The notes: generated from the sequence alone by a model not told the origin. 11,262 nucleotides of DNA from JBBQSN01 sp038213835 (GCA_038213835.1 JBBQSN010000118.1:1-11262); one strand, 5' to 3'; counted from the stretch's first letter, positions 1-6,517 are shown. Numbers and translations: made by a program.

Positions 1-1091
1 ATTCCGGGAAAGGTGAGTGAATCGGGTGAGCGCACCACACCGGCGCGCGTGCGGTCGTGCTCGTCGGCGACCTCACCGACGAGTTCTTCGACCAGGTCTT
101 CGAGGGTGACGACCCCCGCGGTGCCGCCGTACTCGTCGGTGACCACGGCCATCTGCATGCCCTGGCTGCGCAGGGCGACCAGGAGCGGGTCGAGGCGCAC
201 CGTCTCCGGGACGCGCACGACGTCGCTCATCAGCGCGCCGACGGGCACCTCGGAGCGCCGCTCGCGCGGGACGGCCACGGCCTTCTTGACGTGCACGACG
301 CCGACGACGTCGTCCGGCGAGCCGTCGGTGACGGGGAACCGGGAGAAGCCGGTCGCGCGGGCGATCACGATGACGTCCTGGGCGGTGTCCTCGGCCTGCA
401 GGCAGCGCATCCGCAGCCGGTCGGTCATGACGTCGGCCGCGGTGTGCTGGGAGAAGCCGAGCGAGCGGGTCAGGAGGGTGGCGGTGCCCTGGTCCAAGGT
501 GCCCGCGTCGGCCGACCGCTTGACCAGGAAGGCCAGCTCGGTGCTCGATCGGCCGCTGGCGAGCTCCTCCCGGGGCTCGATGCCGGCGCTGCGCAGGATC
601 TTGTTGGCGCTGCCGTTCAGCACGACGATGAGCGGGCCCATCACCCAGGTGAACCCCCGCTGCAGCGGGACGCTCCACCGCGCGGTGGCCATGGGCACCG
701 AGATCGCCAGGTTCTTGGGGATCAGCTCGCCCACGAGCATCGAGACCATCGTGGCCAGGAACAGCCCGAGGCCGATCGACACCGGCTCGATCGCGCCGTC
801 CGGCAGGCCCGCCGAGGTCAGCGGGCCGGTGAGCAGCCGGGACACCGACGGCTCGACGAGGTACCCCACCAGGAGCGTGGTGAGCGTGATGCCCACCTGG
901 GCGCCGGACAGCTGGGTGGACAGGGTCCGCAGCCCGGCCAGGACCTGCCCGGCGGAGCGACTCCCGATCGCGACCTCGCGCTCGACGTCAGGTCGGTCCA
1001 GGGTGATGAGGGAGAACTCGGCCGCGACGAACACGCCGGTGCCCAGGGTCAGCAGGACGCCCACGCCCAGCAGCAGCCACTCGGTCAGCAC
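1..1091 (-). CDS. CNNM/CBS-domain (CorC/TlyC-like) membrane protein, C-terminus cut by window edge
   Basis: Reading the minus strand from a GTG at 1091-1089 gives 363 open codons that run off the left edge. The N-terminal half is the CNNM transmembrane domain: a hydrophobic helix at about residues 4-30 ending in FVAAEFSLIT, further helices near 65-80, 104-120 and 145-160, and the family motif VGELIPKNLAI at 120-130. A cytosolic CBS pair follows (about 215-335), closing with DEYGGTAGVVTLEDLVEELVGE at 319-340, a CorC/HlyC family hallmark. The last visible residues (RAGVVRSPDSLTFPG) start the CorC/HlyC C-terminal domain. Family members are linked to Mg2+/Co2+ handling; the older name hemolysin is misleading and the substrate here is unknown. 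The start is well fixed: an in-frame TGA lies just upstream, and a GAGG ribosome site sits about 9 nt before the GTG. It lies downstream of guaB1 on the same strand, as in Mycobacterium, where a second CNNM paralogue follows. Confidence 0.93.
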   Translation of the reverse strand, partial: MLTEWLLLGVGVLLTLGTGVFVAAEFSLITLDRPDVEREVAIGSRSAGQVLAGLRTLSTQLSGAQVGITLTTLLVGYLVEPSVSRLLTGPLTSAGLPDGAIEPVSIGLGLFLATMVSMLVGELIPKNLAISVPMATARWSVPLQRGFTWVMGPLIVVLNGSANKILRSAGIEPREELASGRSSTELAFLVKRSADAGTLDQGTATLLTRSLGFSQHTAADVMTDRLRMRCLQAEDTAQDVIVIARATGFSRFPVTDGSPDDVVGVVHVKKAVAVPRERRSEVPVGALMSDVVRVPETVRLDPLLVALRSQGMQMAVVTDEYGGTAGVVTLEDLVEELVGEVADEHDRTRAGVVRSPDSLTFPG

Positions 1092-1183
1092 CGCTCGTCA
1101 CCTCGTGAGGACGGGCGGTGCCCCGTTCGTTGGGGCTCGGGGTCCGGGGGCGGGCTGTCGGTCGGTCTGCGGGGGTCGTCCAT
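1085..1183 (-). CDS. possible 32-aa upstream ORF overlapping the CNNM gene start
   Basis: An ATG at 1183-1181 opens 32 codons (MDDPRRPTDSPPP..., proline- and arginine-rich) that end in a TGA at 1087-1085. This stop overlaps the GTG start of the CNNM gene, both lying in the heptamer GTGCTGA. The ATG is 9 nt after a perfect TANNNT box (TAGGAT, 1198-1193), so a transcript from that box would put the ATG at or within a few nt of its 5' end. The overlap would suit termination-reinitiation coupling. A small stem, GCCCC/GGGGC with a 7-nt loop (1120-1136), lies inside it. No family is recognised, and the composition also fits non-coding GC-rich DNA, so the call is tentative. Confidence 0.3.
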   Translation of the reverse strand: MDDPRRPTDSPPPDPEPQRTGHRPSSRGDERC

Positions 1184-1192
1184 CGTGCTGCG

Positions 1193-1198
1193 ATCCTA
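1193..1198 (-). promoter_or_regulatory. candidate -10 box upstream of the CNNM gene
   Basis: The minus strand carries TAGGAT, a full match to the actinobacterial TANNNT -10 consensus, inside the 133-bp gap between the guaB1 stop and the CNNM start. It would allow the CNNM gene to be transcribed independently of guaB1. No convincing -35 hexamer is visible, which is common in these genomes. Confidence 0.45.
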
Positions 1199-1224
1199 CG
1201 GGTCGGTGGCCGCCACGCGAACAC

Positions 1225-2706
1225 TCACCAGCCGGACGGCAGCGGACGGCCCTCCTCGTACCCGGCGGCGCTCTGGACGCCGACGACCGCGCGCTCGTGC
1301 AGCTCGGCCAGGCTGCGCGCGCCGGCGTACGTGCACGCGCTGCGTACCCAGGAGGTGATGTGGTCGAGCAGGTCCTCCACGCCGGGACGGGCCGGGTCCA
1401 GCAGCATCCGCGACGACGAGATGCCCTCCTCGAACAGGCCCTTGCGGGCCCGCTCGAAGGCGTCGTCGCGGCTGGTGCGGGCGGCGACGGCGCGGGCGGA
1501 GGCCATGCCGAAGCTCTCCTTGTACAGGCGTCCGCGCTCGTCGGTCATGAGGTCGCCGGGGCTCTCGTGGGTGCCCGCGAACCAGGAGCCGACCATCACC
1601 TGGCTGGCGCCCGCAGCGAGGGCGAGGGCGACGTCGCGCGGGTACCGCACTCCCCCGTCGGCCCAGACGTGCTTTCCGAGATCACTTGCGGCAGAAGCGC
1701 ACTCGAGGACGGCGGAGAACTGCGGTCGGCCCACCGACGTCATCATCCGGGTCGTGCACATGGCGCCCGGGCCCACGCCGACCTTGACGACGTCGGCGCC
1801 GGCCTCGACGAGATCGCGGACGCCGTCCGGAGTCACGACGTTGCCGGCGACCACCGGGACCTGCGGGTCCAGCGCCCGCACCGCCCGCAGCGCTGCGAGC
1901 ATCCTGGCCTGGTGCCCGTGGGCGGTGTCGACCACGAGCGTGTCGGCACCGGCCTCGAGGGCGGCCGCCGCGGTCGCCGCGACGTCGCCGTTGATGCCCA
2001 CGGCGACGGCGATCCGGAGCCGTCCGTCGTCGTCCAGGGCGGGGGCGTACAGGGTGGACCGCAGCGCCCCGGTGCGGGTGAGCACCCCCGCCAGCCGCCC
2101 GTCGCGCACCACCGGGGCCATCGGGCGGTGGGCCGCGTGCAGGGCGTCGAAGGCCCGGTGCAGGCCGCCATCGGCCTCGACGTCGGCGGCGTCCAGCGTC
2201 AGCGGCTCGCGCGACATGACCTCGTGCAGGCGGGTGAAGCGGTCGACGCCCTGGCAGTCCGAGGCCGTCACGACCCCGAGTGGGACGCCGTCGTCGTCGA
2301 CGACCACCACGCCCCCGTGGTTGCGCTTGGCCACCAGGTGCAGGGCGTCGGTGACGGTGTCGGTGAGGCGCAGGGTCAGCGCCGTCTCGAGCACCGGGTG
2401 CCGTGCCTTGACCCAGCGCACCACCTCGCGGACGACCTCGAGCGGGAGGTCCTGCGGCAGCACCGCCATCGCCCCGCGCCGGGCGACCGTCTCGGCCATC
2501 CGGCGCCCGCTGACGGCCGTCATGTTCGAGACGACCACCGGGATCGTGGTGCCCGAGCCGTCGGTGCCGGCGAGGTCGACGTCCAGCCGGGACTGCACGT
2601 CCGAGCGCGATGGCGTCAGGAAGACGTCGGAGTAGGTGAGGTCGTGAGCGGGCCGCTGGCCGTCGAGGAATCGCACGTCGGACCACGATACGGGCCGCGG
2701 GGCCAC
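1225..2706 (-). CDS. guaB1: GuaB1-type IMPDH/GMP reductase family protein with CBS domains
   Basis: The 493-aa protein (483 aa from the preferred start) has the IMPDH/GMPR TIM barrel interrupted by a CBS pair. It opens with VRFLDGQRPAHDLTYSDVFLTPSRSDV (11-37), followed by the barrel strand TTIPVVVSNMTAVSGRRMAE (53-72). The CBS pair spans about 100-220. The nucleotide-binding strand reads AGADTLVVDTAHGH (252-265), and the catalytic loop GVGPGAMCTTRMMT (310-323) holds the active-site Cys317. VWADGGVRYPRDVALALAAGA and KESFGMAS follow. The start and length match the mycobacterial GuaB1 branch rather than the canonical GuaB2 IMP dehydrogenase. Mycobacterium smegmatis GuaB1 has been shown to be a GMP reductase (GMP to IMP, NADPH), so a purine salvage role is likely and an IMPDH label would probably be wrong. 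The longest frame starts at GTG 2706, but the family begins at (M/V)RFLDG, which points to the GTG at 2676-2674. It is divergent from the response regulator and upstream of the CNNM gene. Confidence 0.93.
   Translation of the reverse strand: MAPRPVSWSDVRFLDGQRPAHDLTYSDVFLTPSRSDVQSRLDVDLAGTDGSGTTIPVVVSNMTAVSGRRMAETVARRGAMAVLPQDLPLEVVREVVRWVKARHPVLETALTLRLTDTVTDALHLVAKRNHGGVVVVDDDGVPLGVVTASDCQGVDRFTRLHEVMSREPLTLDAADVEADGGLHRAFDALHAAHRPMAPVVRDGRLAGVLTRTGALRSTLYAPALDDDGRLRIAVAVGINGDVAATAAAALEAGADTLVVDTAHGHQARMLAALRAVRALDPQVPVVAGNVVTPDGVRDLVEAGADVVKVGVGPGAMCTTRMMTSVGRPQFSAVLECASAASDLGKHVWADGGVRYPRDVALALAAGASQVMVGSWFAGTHESPGDLMTDERGRLYKESFGMASARAVAARTSRDDAFERARKGLFEEGISSSRMLLDPARPGVEDLLDHITSWVRSACTYAGARSLAELHERAVVGVQSAAGYEEGRPLPSGW
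2685..2690 (-). promoter_or_regulatory. candidate -10 box of guaB1
   Basis: The minus strand reads TATCGT, matching TANNNT, followed by 8 nt and then the GTG at 2676 that matches the family N-terminus. No ribosome binding site precedes that GTG. Together this suggests a leaderless or nearly leaderless guaB1 mRNA, and it supports the shorter start over GTG 2706. Confidence 0.45.
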
Positions 2707-2707
2707 C

Positions 2708-2713
2708 TACCCT
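2708..2713 (+). promoter_or_regulatory. candidate -10 box giving a leaderless response regulator mRNA
   Basis: TACCCT matches the TANNNT consensus and is followed by exactly 6 nt and the ATG at 2720. That is the spacing expected when transcription starts at the A of the start codon. No Shine-Dalgarno sequence lies before the ATG. The -35 region of this promoter (about 2685-2690) coincides with the opposing guaB1 -10 box. Confidence 0.55.
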
Positions 2714-2719
2714 GGGCGC

Positions 2720-3436
2720 ATGTCCACGACGAACGGCTCAGGTCCGGTCACGGTGCTCGTGGTCGAGGACGAGCCCGCCATCGCCCAGGCGGTGCTCACC
2801 CGGCTGCGCAGCGAGGGGTGGCACACCACGGTGGTGCACGACGGCCTCGCGGCCGTCGGCGCCGCCGAGCAGCTGCGTCCGGACGTCGTCGTCCTGGACG
2901 TCATGCTCCCGGGGCTGGACGGCCACGAGGTGTGCCGGCGGATCCAGGCGCAGCGGCCCGTCCCGGTCCTGATGCTCACCGCGCGCGACGACGAGACCGA
3001 CATGCTCGTCGGGCTGGGCGTGGGCGCCGACGACTACATGACCAAGCCGTTCTCGATGCGCGAGCTGGTGGCGCGGATCAAGGCGCTGCTGCGCCGGGTC
3101 GAGCGAGCCGGCGCCCTGTCCGACCCGGTCGGCGGTGGTGACGGCGTGCTGCGGCTCGGCGACCTCGAGGTCGACCGCGCCGAGCGGCGGGTCCGACGGG
3201 CCGGCGAGCTGGTGCACCTCACCCCCACCGAGTTCGACCTGCTGCTGTGCCTGGCGGCCGAGCCCAAGGTGGTGCTCACCCGCGAGCGCCTGCTGGCCGA
3301 GGTCTGGGACTGGGTCGACGCCTCGGGCACCCGCACGGTCGACTCCCACGTCAAGGCGCTGCGCCGCAAGCTCGGCTCCGACCTGATCCGCACCGTGCAC
3401 GGCGTGGGCTACGCCCTGGAGCCGGTCGACCCGTGA
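2720..3436 (+). CDS. OmpR/PhoB-family response regulator
   Basis: The 238-aa protein has a receiver domain and a winged-helix DNA-binding domain. In the receiver (about 10-125), VLVVEDE gives the acidic pair Glu16/Asp17, VVVLDVMLPG places the phospho-acceptor at Asp60, LMLTARD supplies the switch Thr87, and GADDYMTKPF contains Tyr106 and the conserved Lys109. After a short Gly-rich linker the effector domain (about 140-235) shows HLTPTEFDLLLCLAAEPKVV, a recognition helix around TRTVDSHVKALRRKLG, and the closing VHGVGYALEP typical of OmpR_C. It acts as a phosphorylation-dependent transcription factor. The kinase starts 7 nt after its stop, so the kinase is almost certainly the cognate partner, and the downstream ABC genes are the likely targets. 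The ATG start is supported by the -10 box placed 6 nt before it. Confidence 0.96.
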   Translation: MSTTNGSGPVTVLVVEDEPAIAQAVLTRLRSEGWHTTVVHDGLAAVGAAEQLRPDVVVLDVMLPGLDGHEVCRRIQAQRPVPVLMLTARDDETDMLVGLGVGADDYMTKPFSMRELVARIKALLRRVERAGALSDPVGGGDGVLRLGDLEVDRAERRVRRAGELVHLTPTEFDLLLCLAAEPKVVLTRERLLAEVWDWVDASGTRTVDSHVKALRRKLGSDLIRTVHGVGYALEPVDP

Positions 3437-3450
3437 GCACCCCGTGAGCA
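3431..3450 (+). repeat. direct repeat duplicating a GTGA stop/start junction between regulator and kinase
   Basis: CCGTGAGCA occurs at 3431-3439 and again at 3442-3450, an 11-bp periodicity. The first copy contains the regulator stop inside GTGA. The second contains the kinase start, also inside GTGA. Between them GTG AGC ACC CCG TGA forms a 4-codon mini-ORF whose stop overlaps the kinase GTG. Confidence 0.6.
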
Positions 3451-4577
3451 AGGGGGAGCGCTCCTGGCCGGACCTTCGCCCGCTCGACGGCGTCCGGTCG
3501 ATCAAGATCAAGCTGGGGCTGCTGGTCACTGCGACGGTGACCGTCGCGGCGATGCTCGTCTGGTTCGGCCTGAACAACGGGGTCCGGACGCTCTACACGC
3601 TGCCGGCCGCGATCGCGCTGTCGCTCGTGGTCACCCAGCTGCTGGCCCGCGGCATGACCTCGCCGCTGCGCGAGATGACCGCTGCGGCGAGGTCGATGGC
3701 CACCGGTGACTACAGCCGCCGGGTGCGGGCCACCAGCCACGACGAGGTCGGCGAGCTCGCCGTCGCCTTCAACCGGATGGCCGAGGACCTCGGCTCGGTC
3801 GACCGCCAGCGCCGCGAGCTGGTGGCGAACGTGAGCCACGAGCTGCGCACGCCGGTCACGGCGCTGCGCGCCACGCTGGAGAACCTGGTCGACGGCGTCG
3901 CCGACCCCGACCCGGCCACGCTGCGCACCGCGCTGGCGCAGACCGAGCGGCTCGGCACCCTGGTCGCCCAGCTCCTGGACCTGTCGCGGCTCGAGGCCGG
4001 CGTGGTCCCCCTGGACGCCACGGACCTGCCCGTCGGCGCCTTCCTGGAGGAGGCCGTGGCCGCCGCGCGGCTGGTCGACGGTGCGGTGGACCGCTCGGTG
4101 CGCTGGGAGGTCGACGTCGACCCCGAGACCCTGGCCGTTCGCGCCGACCCGGCCCGGCTGCACCAGGTCGTGGCCAACCTGCTCGACAACGCCGCGCGGC
4201 ACAGCCCGCCCGGCGGGCAGGTGCGGGTCAGCGCCGGGCTGGCCGAGGCCTCGCGACCGGCCGCCGTCGTCCTCGAGGTGAGCGACGAGGGGCCTGGCAT
4301 CGCCCCGCAGGACCGCGAGCGCGTCTTCGAGCGGTTCCACCGCGCCGGGGCGGCGCAGTCGGTCACCGGTGGCACCGGGCTCGGGCTCGCGATCGCGCGC
4401 TGGGCGGTGGAGCTGCACGGCGGCACCATCCAGGTCGTCGACTCGACGATCGGCTGCACGATGCGCGTCGTGCTCCCGGCGACGGCGGCGGCCGGACGCA
4501 CCGCGGGCGGCGCCCGCGGCACGTCCGCCGCCCGGCTGATCCGACGCACCCTCCCTGGGACGGACGACGACCTCTGA
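3444..4577 (+). CDS. membrane sensor histidine kinase with HAMP domain and minimal extracytoplasmic loop
   Basis: The 377-aa kinase has two transmembrane helices (about 22-43 and 51-69) separated by only about 8 residues, so there is no periplasmic-type sensor domain. A HAMP linker follows (about 70-118, SPLREMTAAARSMATGDY...DEVGELAVAFNRMAEDL). The HisKA H-box RRELVANVSHELRTP places the phosphorylated His132. The catalytic ATPase domain has the N-box LHQVVANLLDNAARHS (Asn249), the G1 box DEGPGIAP (281-288), the F-box VFERFHR, and the G2 box GTGLGLAIAR (310-319). A 30-residue Ala/Gly/Arg-rich tail ends in TDDDL. It should phosphorylate the adjacent OmpR-type regulator. Kinases of this shape often sense within the membrane or through a partner transporter, and an ABC pair lies just downstream. 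The GTG start has no clear ribosome site and probably depends on coupling to the preceding gene; the signal is unknown. Confidence 0.95.
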   Translation: MSKGERSWPDLRPLDGVRSIKIKLGLLVTATVTVAAMLVWFGLNNGVRTLYTLPAAIALSLVVTQLLARGMTSPLREMTAAARSMATGDYSRRVRATSHDEVGELAVAFNRMAEDLGSVDRQRRELVANVSHELRTPVTALRATLENLVDGVADPDPATLRTALAQTERLGTLVAQLLDLSRLEAGVVPLDATDLPVGAFLEEAVAAARLVDGAVDRSVRWEVDVDPETLAVRADPARLHQVVANLLDNAARHSPPGGQVRVSAGLAEASRPAAVVLEVSDEGPGIAPQDRERVFERFHRAGAAQSVTGGTGLGLAIARWAVELHGGTIQVVDSTIGCTMRVVLPATAAAGRTAGGARGTSAARLIRRTLPGTDDDL

Positions 4578-4619
4578 GCGGTGCGCAAGGATGGCCGCGG
4601 CACCGCCTTCCGGCGGTGC
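4578..4619 (+). promoter_or_regulatory. hairpin with competing upstream strand between kinase and ABC ATPase
   Basis: GCACCGCC (4600-4607) and GGCGGTGC (4612-4619) form a perfect 8-bp stem around the loop TTCC. GCGGTGC directly after the kinase stop (4578-4584) is also fully complementary to 4600-4606 and could form an alternative 7-bp stem with a 15-nt loop. No T-tract follows, so it is not a standard intrinsic terminator. It could be a transcription or translation attenuator, or an RNA-processing site, that separates two-component and transporter expression. The hairpin is directly visible; its function is inferred. Confidence 0.5.
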
Positions 4620-4648
4620 ACACCTGATGACCGGGGGGCAGCAGCCAG

Positions 4649-5629
4649 ATGAGCGTCACGTCGCACCAGGGCAGCCGGATCGAGGTGAGGGGTCTCACCA
4701 AGCACTTCGGCAAGGTCGCTGCCGTGCAGGACCTCCGCTTCACCGTCGAGCCCGGCCGGATCACCGGCTTCCTCGGCCCGAACGGGGCGGGCAAGACCAC
4801 CACCCTGCGGATGCTGCTGTCGCTGGTGGCGCCCACGTCCGGGAGCTGCACCATCGGCGGACGGAACTACGCGGACCTCGAGCAGCCGCAGCGCGTCGTC
4901 GGCGCCGCCCTCGAGGCCGCGAGCTTCCACCCGGGCCGCAACGCCCGCAACCACCTGCGGGTGCTGGGCCAGACCTGCGGCATGGGCGTCTCGCGGGCCG
5001 ACGAGCTGCTCGACCTGGTCGGCCTCGGCGCCGCGGGCAAGCGCCGGGTCGGCGGCTTCTCGATGGGCATGCGCCAGCGCCTCGGCCTGGCCGGCGCCCT
5101 GGTCGGCGACCCGTCCGTGCTGATCCTGGACGAGCCGGCCAACGGCCTGGACCCCGAGGGCATCCGGTGGCTGCGCGGATTCCTGCGCGCCCTGGCCGCC
5201 GAGGGGCGCACCATCCTGGTCTCGAGCCACATGCTCTCGGAGGTGCAGCAGACCGTCGACGACGTCGTCATCATCAGCCAGGGCCGGGCGGTCAAGCAGT
5301 CCACCCTCGCCGAGCTCGAGGCCGAGGCGAAGTCCGGCGTCATGGTCCGGGCCGCCGACCCGGCCGCCCTGACCGCGCTGGCCCAGCGCTCCGGCTGGGA
5401 CGTCGACGTGCACCACGACGGCGCGGTCATGGTCCGTGACGTGTCCGCCCCCGACGTCGGGCACCACGCGTTCGCCGCCGGCATCGAGCTGCACGAGCTG
5501 CAGGCGATCGGCTCCGACCTCGAGTCGATGTTCTTCCGCCTGGTCTCCCCCGAGTACGTCGGCCACACCCCTGGTTCCGCGGAGCCCGTCCAGCAAGCAC
5601 AGGTCACGACCAAGGAGGTCGGGCGATGA
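4649..5629 (+). CDS. ABC transporter ATP-binding protein (BcrA/DrrA-like)
   Basis: The 326-aa protein has an N-terminal ATPase domain (about 10-225). Walker A is GPNGAGKT (43-50). A degenerate signature, FSMGMRQRLGLA (138-149), stands in place of LSGGQ. Walker B is VLILDEP (157-163), followed by the D-loop NGLDPEGIRW and the H-loop His194. The segment GAALEAASFHPGRNARNHLR (86-105) is characteristic of a subfamily common in actinobacteria and lacks the usual Q-loop glutamine. A roughly 100-residue C-terminal extension (about 225-326) shows no motif I can name. It should power the permease encoded next, whose start overlaps its stop by 4 bp (ATGA). Such pairs export antibiotics, peptides or lipids, or provide resistance; the substrate cannot be read here. 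The ATG start has a GGGGGG run about 10 nt upstream. Confidence 0.95.
   Translation: MSVTSHQGSRIEVRGLTKHFGKVAAVQDLRFTVEPGRITGFLGPNGAGKTTTLRMLLSLVAPTSGSCTIGGRNYADLEQPQRVVGAALEAASFHPGRNARNHLRVLGQTCGMGVSRADELLDLVGLGAAGKRRVGGFSMGMRQRLGLAGALVGDPSVLILDEPANGLDPEGIRWLRGFLRALAAEGRTILVSSHMLSEVQQTVDDVVIISQGRAVKQSTLAELEAEAKSGVMVRAADPAALTALAQRSGWDVDVHHDGAVMVRDVSAPDVGHHAFAAGIELHELQAIGSDLESMFFRLVSPEYVGHTPGSAEPVQQAQVTTKEVGR
5612..5618 (+). promoter_or_regulatory. strong ribosome binding site of the ABC permease
   Basis: AAGGAGG, an almost complete anti-16S match, lies 7 nt before the ATG at 5626. It sits within the last codons of the ATPase gene and fixes the permease start. Confidence 0.85.
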
Positions 5630-6429
5630 GCGCCGTGTCCGCAGAGCTGCTCAAGGTCCGCACCACCAAGGTGTGGTGGGGGATGCTGATCGGCCTGGTC
5701 GTCTGGGCCGGGCTGTGGGCGCTCCCGAACGCCTTCACCGCCGGGCTGGAGTTCGCCCCCGGGGCGACGGCGCCCTCCCCTGCGAGCGACGACGCCGTCG
5801 CCCGGTCCTTCTACACCGGCGGGCTGACCTCGTTCGGCTACGTCTTCACCCTGATCCTGGGCGTCCTGGTCGTCAGCACCGAGTACCGGCACCAGACCAT
5901 CACGCCGACGATCCTGGCGGTGCCCAGGCGTCCGCGCCTGGTCGTGGCCAAGTGGGTCGCGACGGCCGCGTACGCCGTGCTCTACGGGGTCGTGGGGCTG
6001 GGCATCGCCTTCGTGGTCACCGTCGGCATCCTCTCGGCGCGCGGCATCGAGCTCAACCTCGGCGCCGACGGCCTGCCCCGGGCCATGGTGATGGCCCTGG
6101 TGGCCTTCGTCCTGTGGGGGCTCATCGGCGTCGGGGTCGGCACGCTGGTCGGCAACCAGATCGTCGCGATCCTGCTCGGCATCGGCCTGATCATCGTCGA
6201 GTTCATCGCGCAGGTCGCGCTGTCGTTCGTCTCCTGGGGCCCGGACCTGGTCAAGTGGCTGCCCAGCGCCGCCACCAACGCGATGCTCGCGCCGACCACC
6301 GACACCGGTCCCGGCGGCCCGACGATCGAGGTGCTGCCCTGGTGGTTGGCCCTGATCGTGCTCGTCGGCTACGCCGCCGTGACGGCCGGGGTCGGAGCGG
6401 CCCTGACTCTTCGCCGCGACGTCACCTGA
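5626..6429 (+). CDS. ABC-2 type transporter permease
   Basis: The 267-aa protein has about six hydrophobic segments: roughly 17-37, 66-85, 108-137, 153-174, 178-200 and 238-262. After the second helix the cytosolic motif STEYRHQTITPTILAVPRRPRLVVAKW (84-110) is typical of BcrB-like and related ABC-2 permeases of the (S/G)xEYRxxTI type. It should form the membrane half of an exporter with the preceding ATPase, probably as a two-plus-two heterotetramer. The 4-bp ATGA overlap and the strong AAGGAGG site indicate translational coupling for stoichiometric production. One polar stretch between helices 1 and 2 (about 40-65, Ala/Pro/Ser/Asp-rich) probably faces outside. Nothing in the sequence identifies the substrate. 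Confidence 0.93.
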   Translation: MSAVSAELLKVRTTKVWWGMLIGLVVWAGLWALPNAFTAGLEFAPGATAPSPASDDAVARSFYTGGLTSFGYVFTLILGVLVVSTEYRHQTITPTILAVPRRPRLVVAKWVATAAYAVLYGVVGLGIAFVVTVGILSARGIELNLGADGLPRAMVMALVAFVLWGLIGVGVGTLVGNQIVAILLGIGLIIVEFIAQVALSFVSWGPDLVKWLPSAATNAMLAPTTDTGPGGPTIEVLPWWLALIVLVGYAAVTAGVGAALTLRRDVT

Positions 6430-6482
6430 CCGGTCGGCAGGCTCACCCCGGCAGTGCCCGCAGGCCGTGCGTGGGTCGGGAC

Positions 6483-6517
6483 GGCTGATCGGCGAGGTGC
6501 CGGCGGGGCGATCAGCC
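6483..6517. repeat. perfect 9-bp inverted repeat (hairpin or operator)
   Basis: GGCTGATCG (6483-6491) and CGATCAGCC (6509-6517) are exact inverted copies separated by 17 GC-rich nt. It begins 53 nt after the permease stop. As RNA it could form a stem-loop that ends or stabilises the ABC operon transcript, but no T-tract follows. As DNA it could be a protein-binding site. The sequence cannot decide between these. Confidence 0.5.

Noticed and set aside
13..3141. Open frame of about 1042 codons on the plus strand over the CNNM and guaB1 genes
   Set aside because: It runs antisense to two well-supported genes and its composition is low-complexity; it crosses several gene boundaries and has no family resemblance.
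4600..4619. Hairpin as a standard intrinsic terminator
   Set aside because: The stem is strong but no T-rich run follows, and the ATPase gene starts only 29 nt later, so it is kept as a regulatory hairpin of unknown type.
3710..5596. Long minus-strand frame across kinase and ABC ATPase
   Set aside because: It is antisense to conserved kinase and ATPase motifs and is explained by GC bias.
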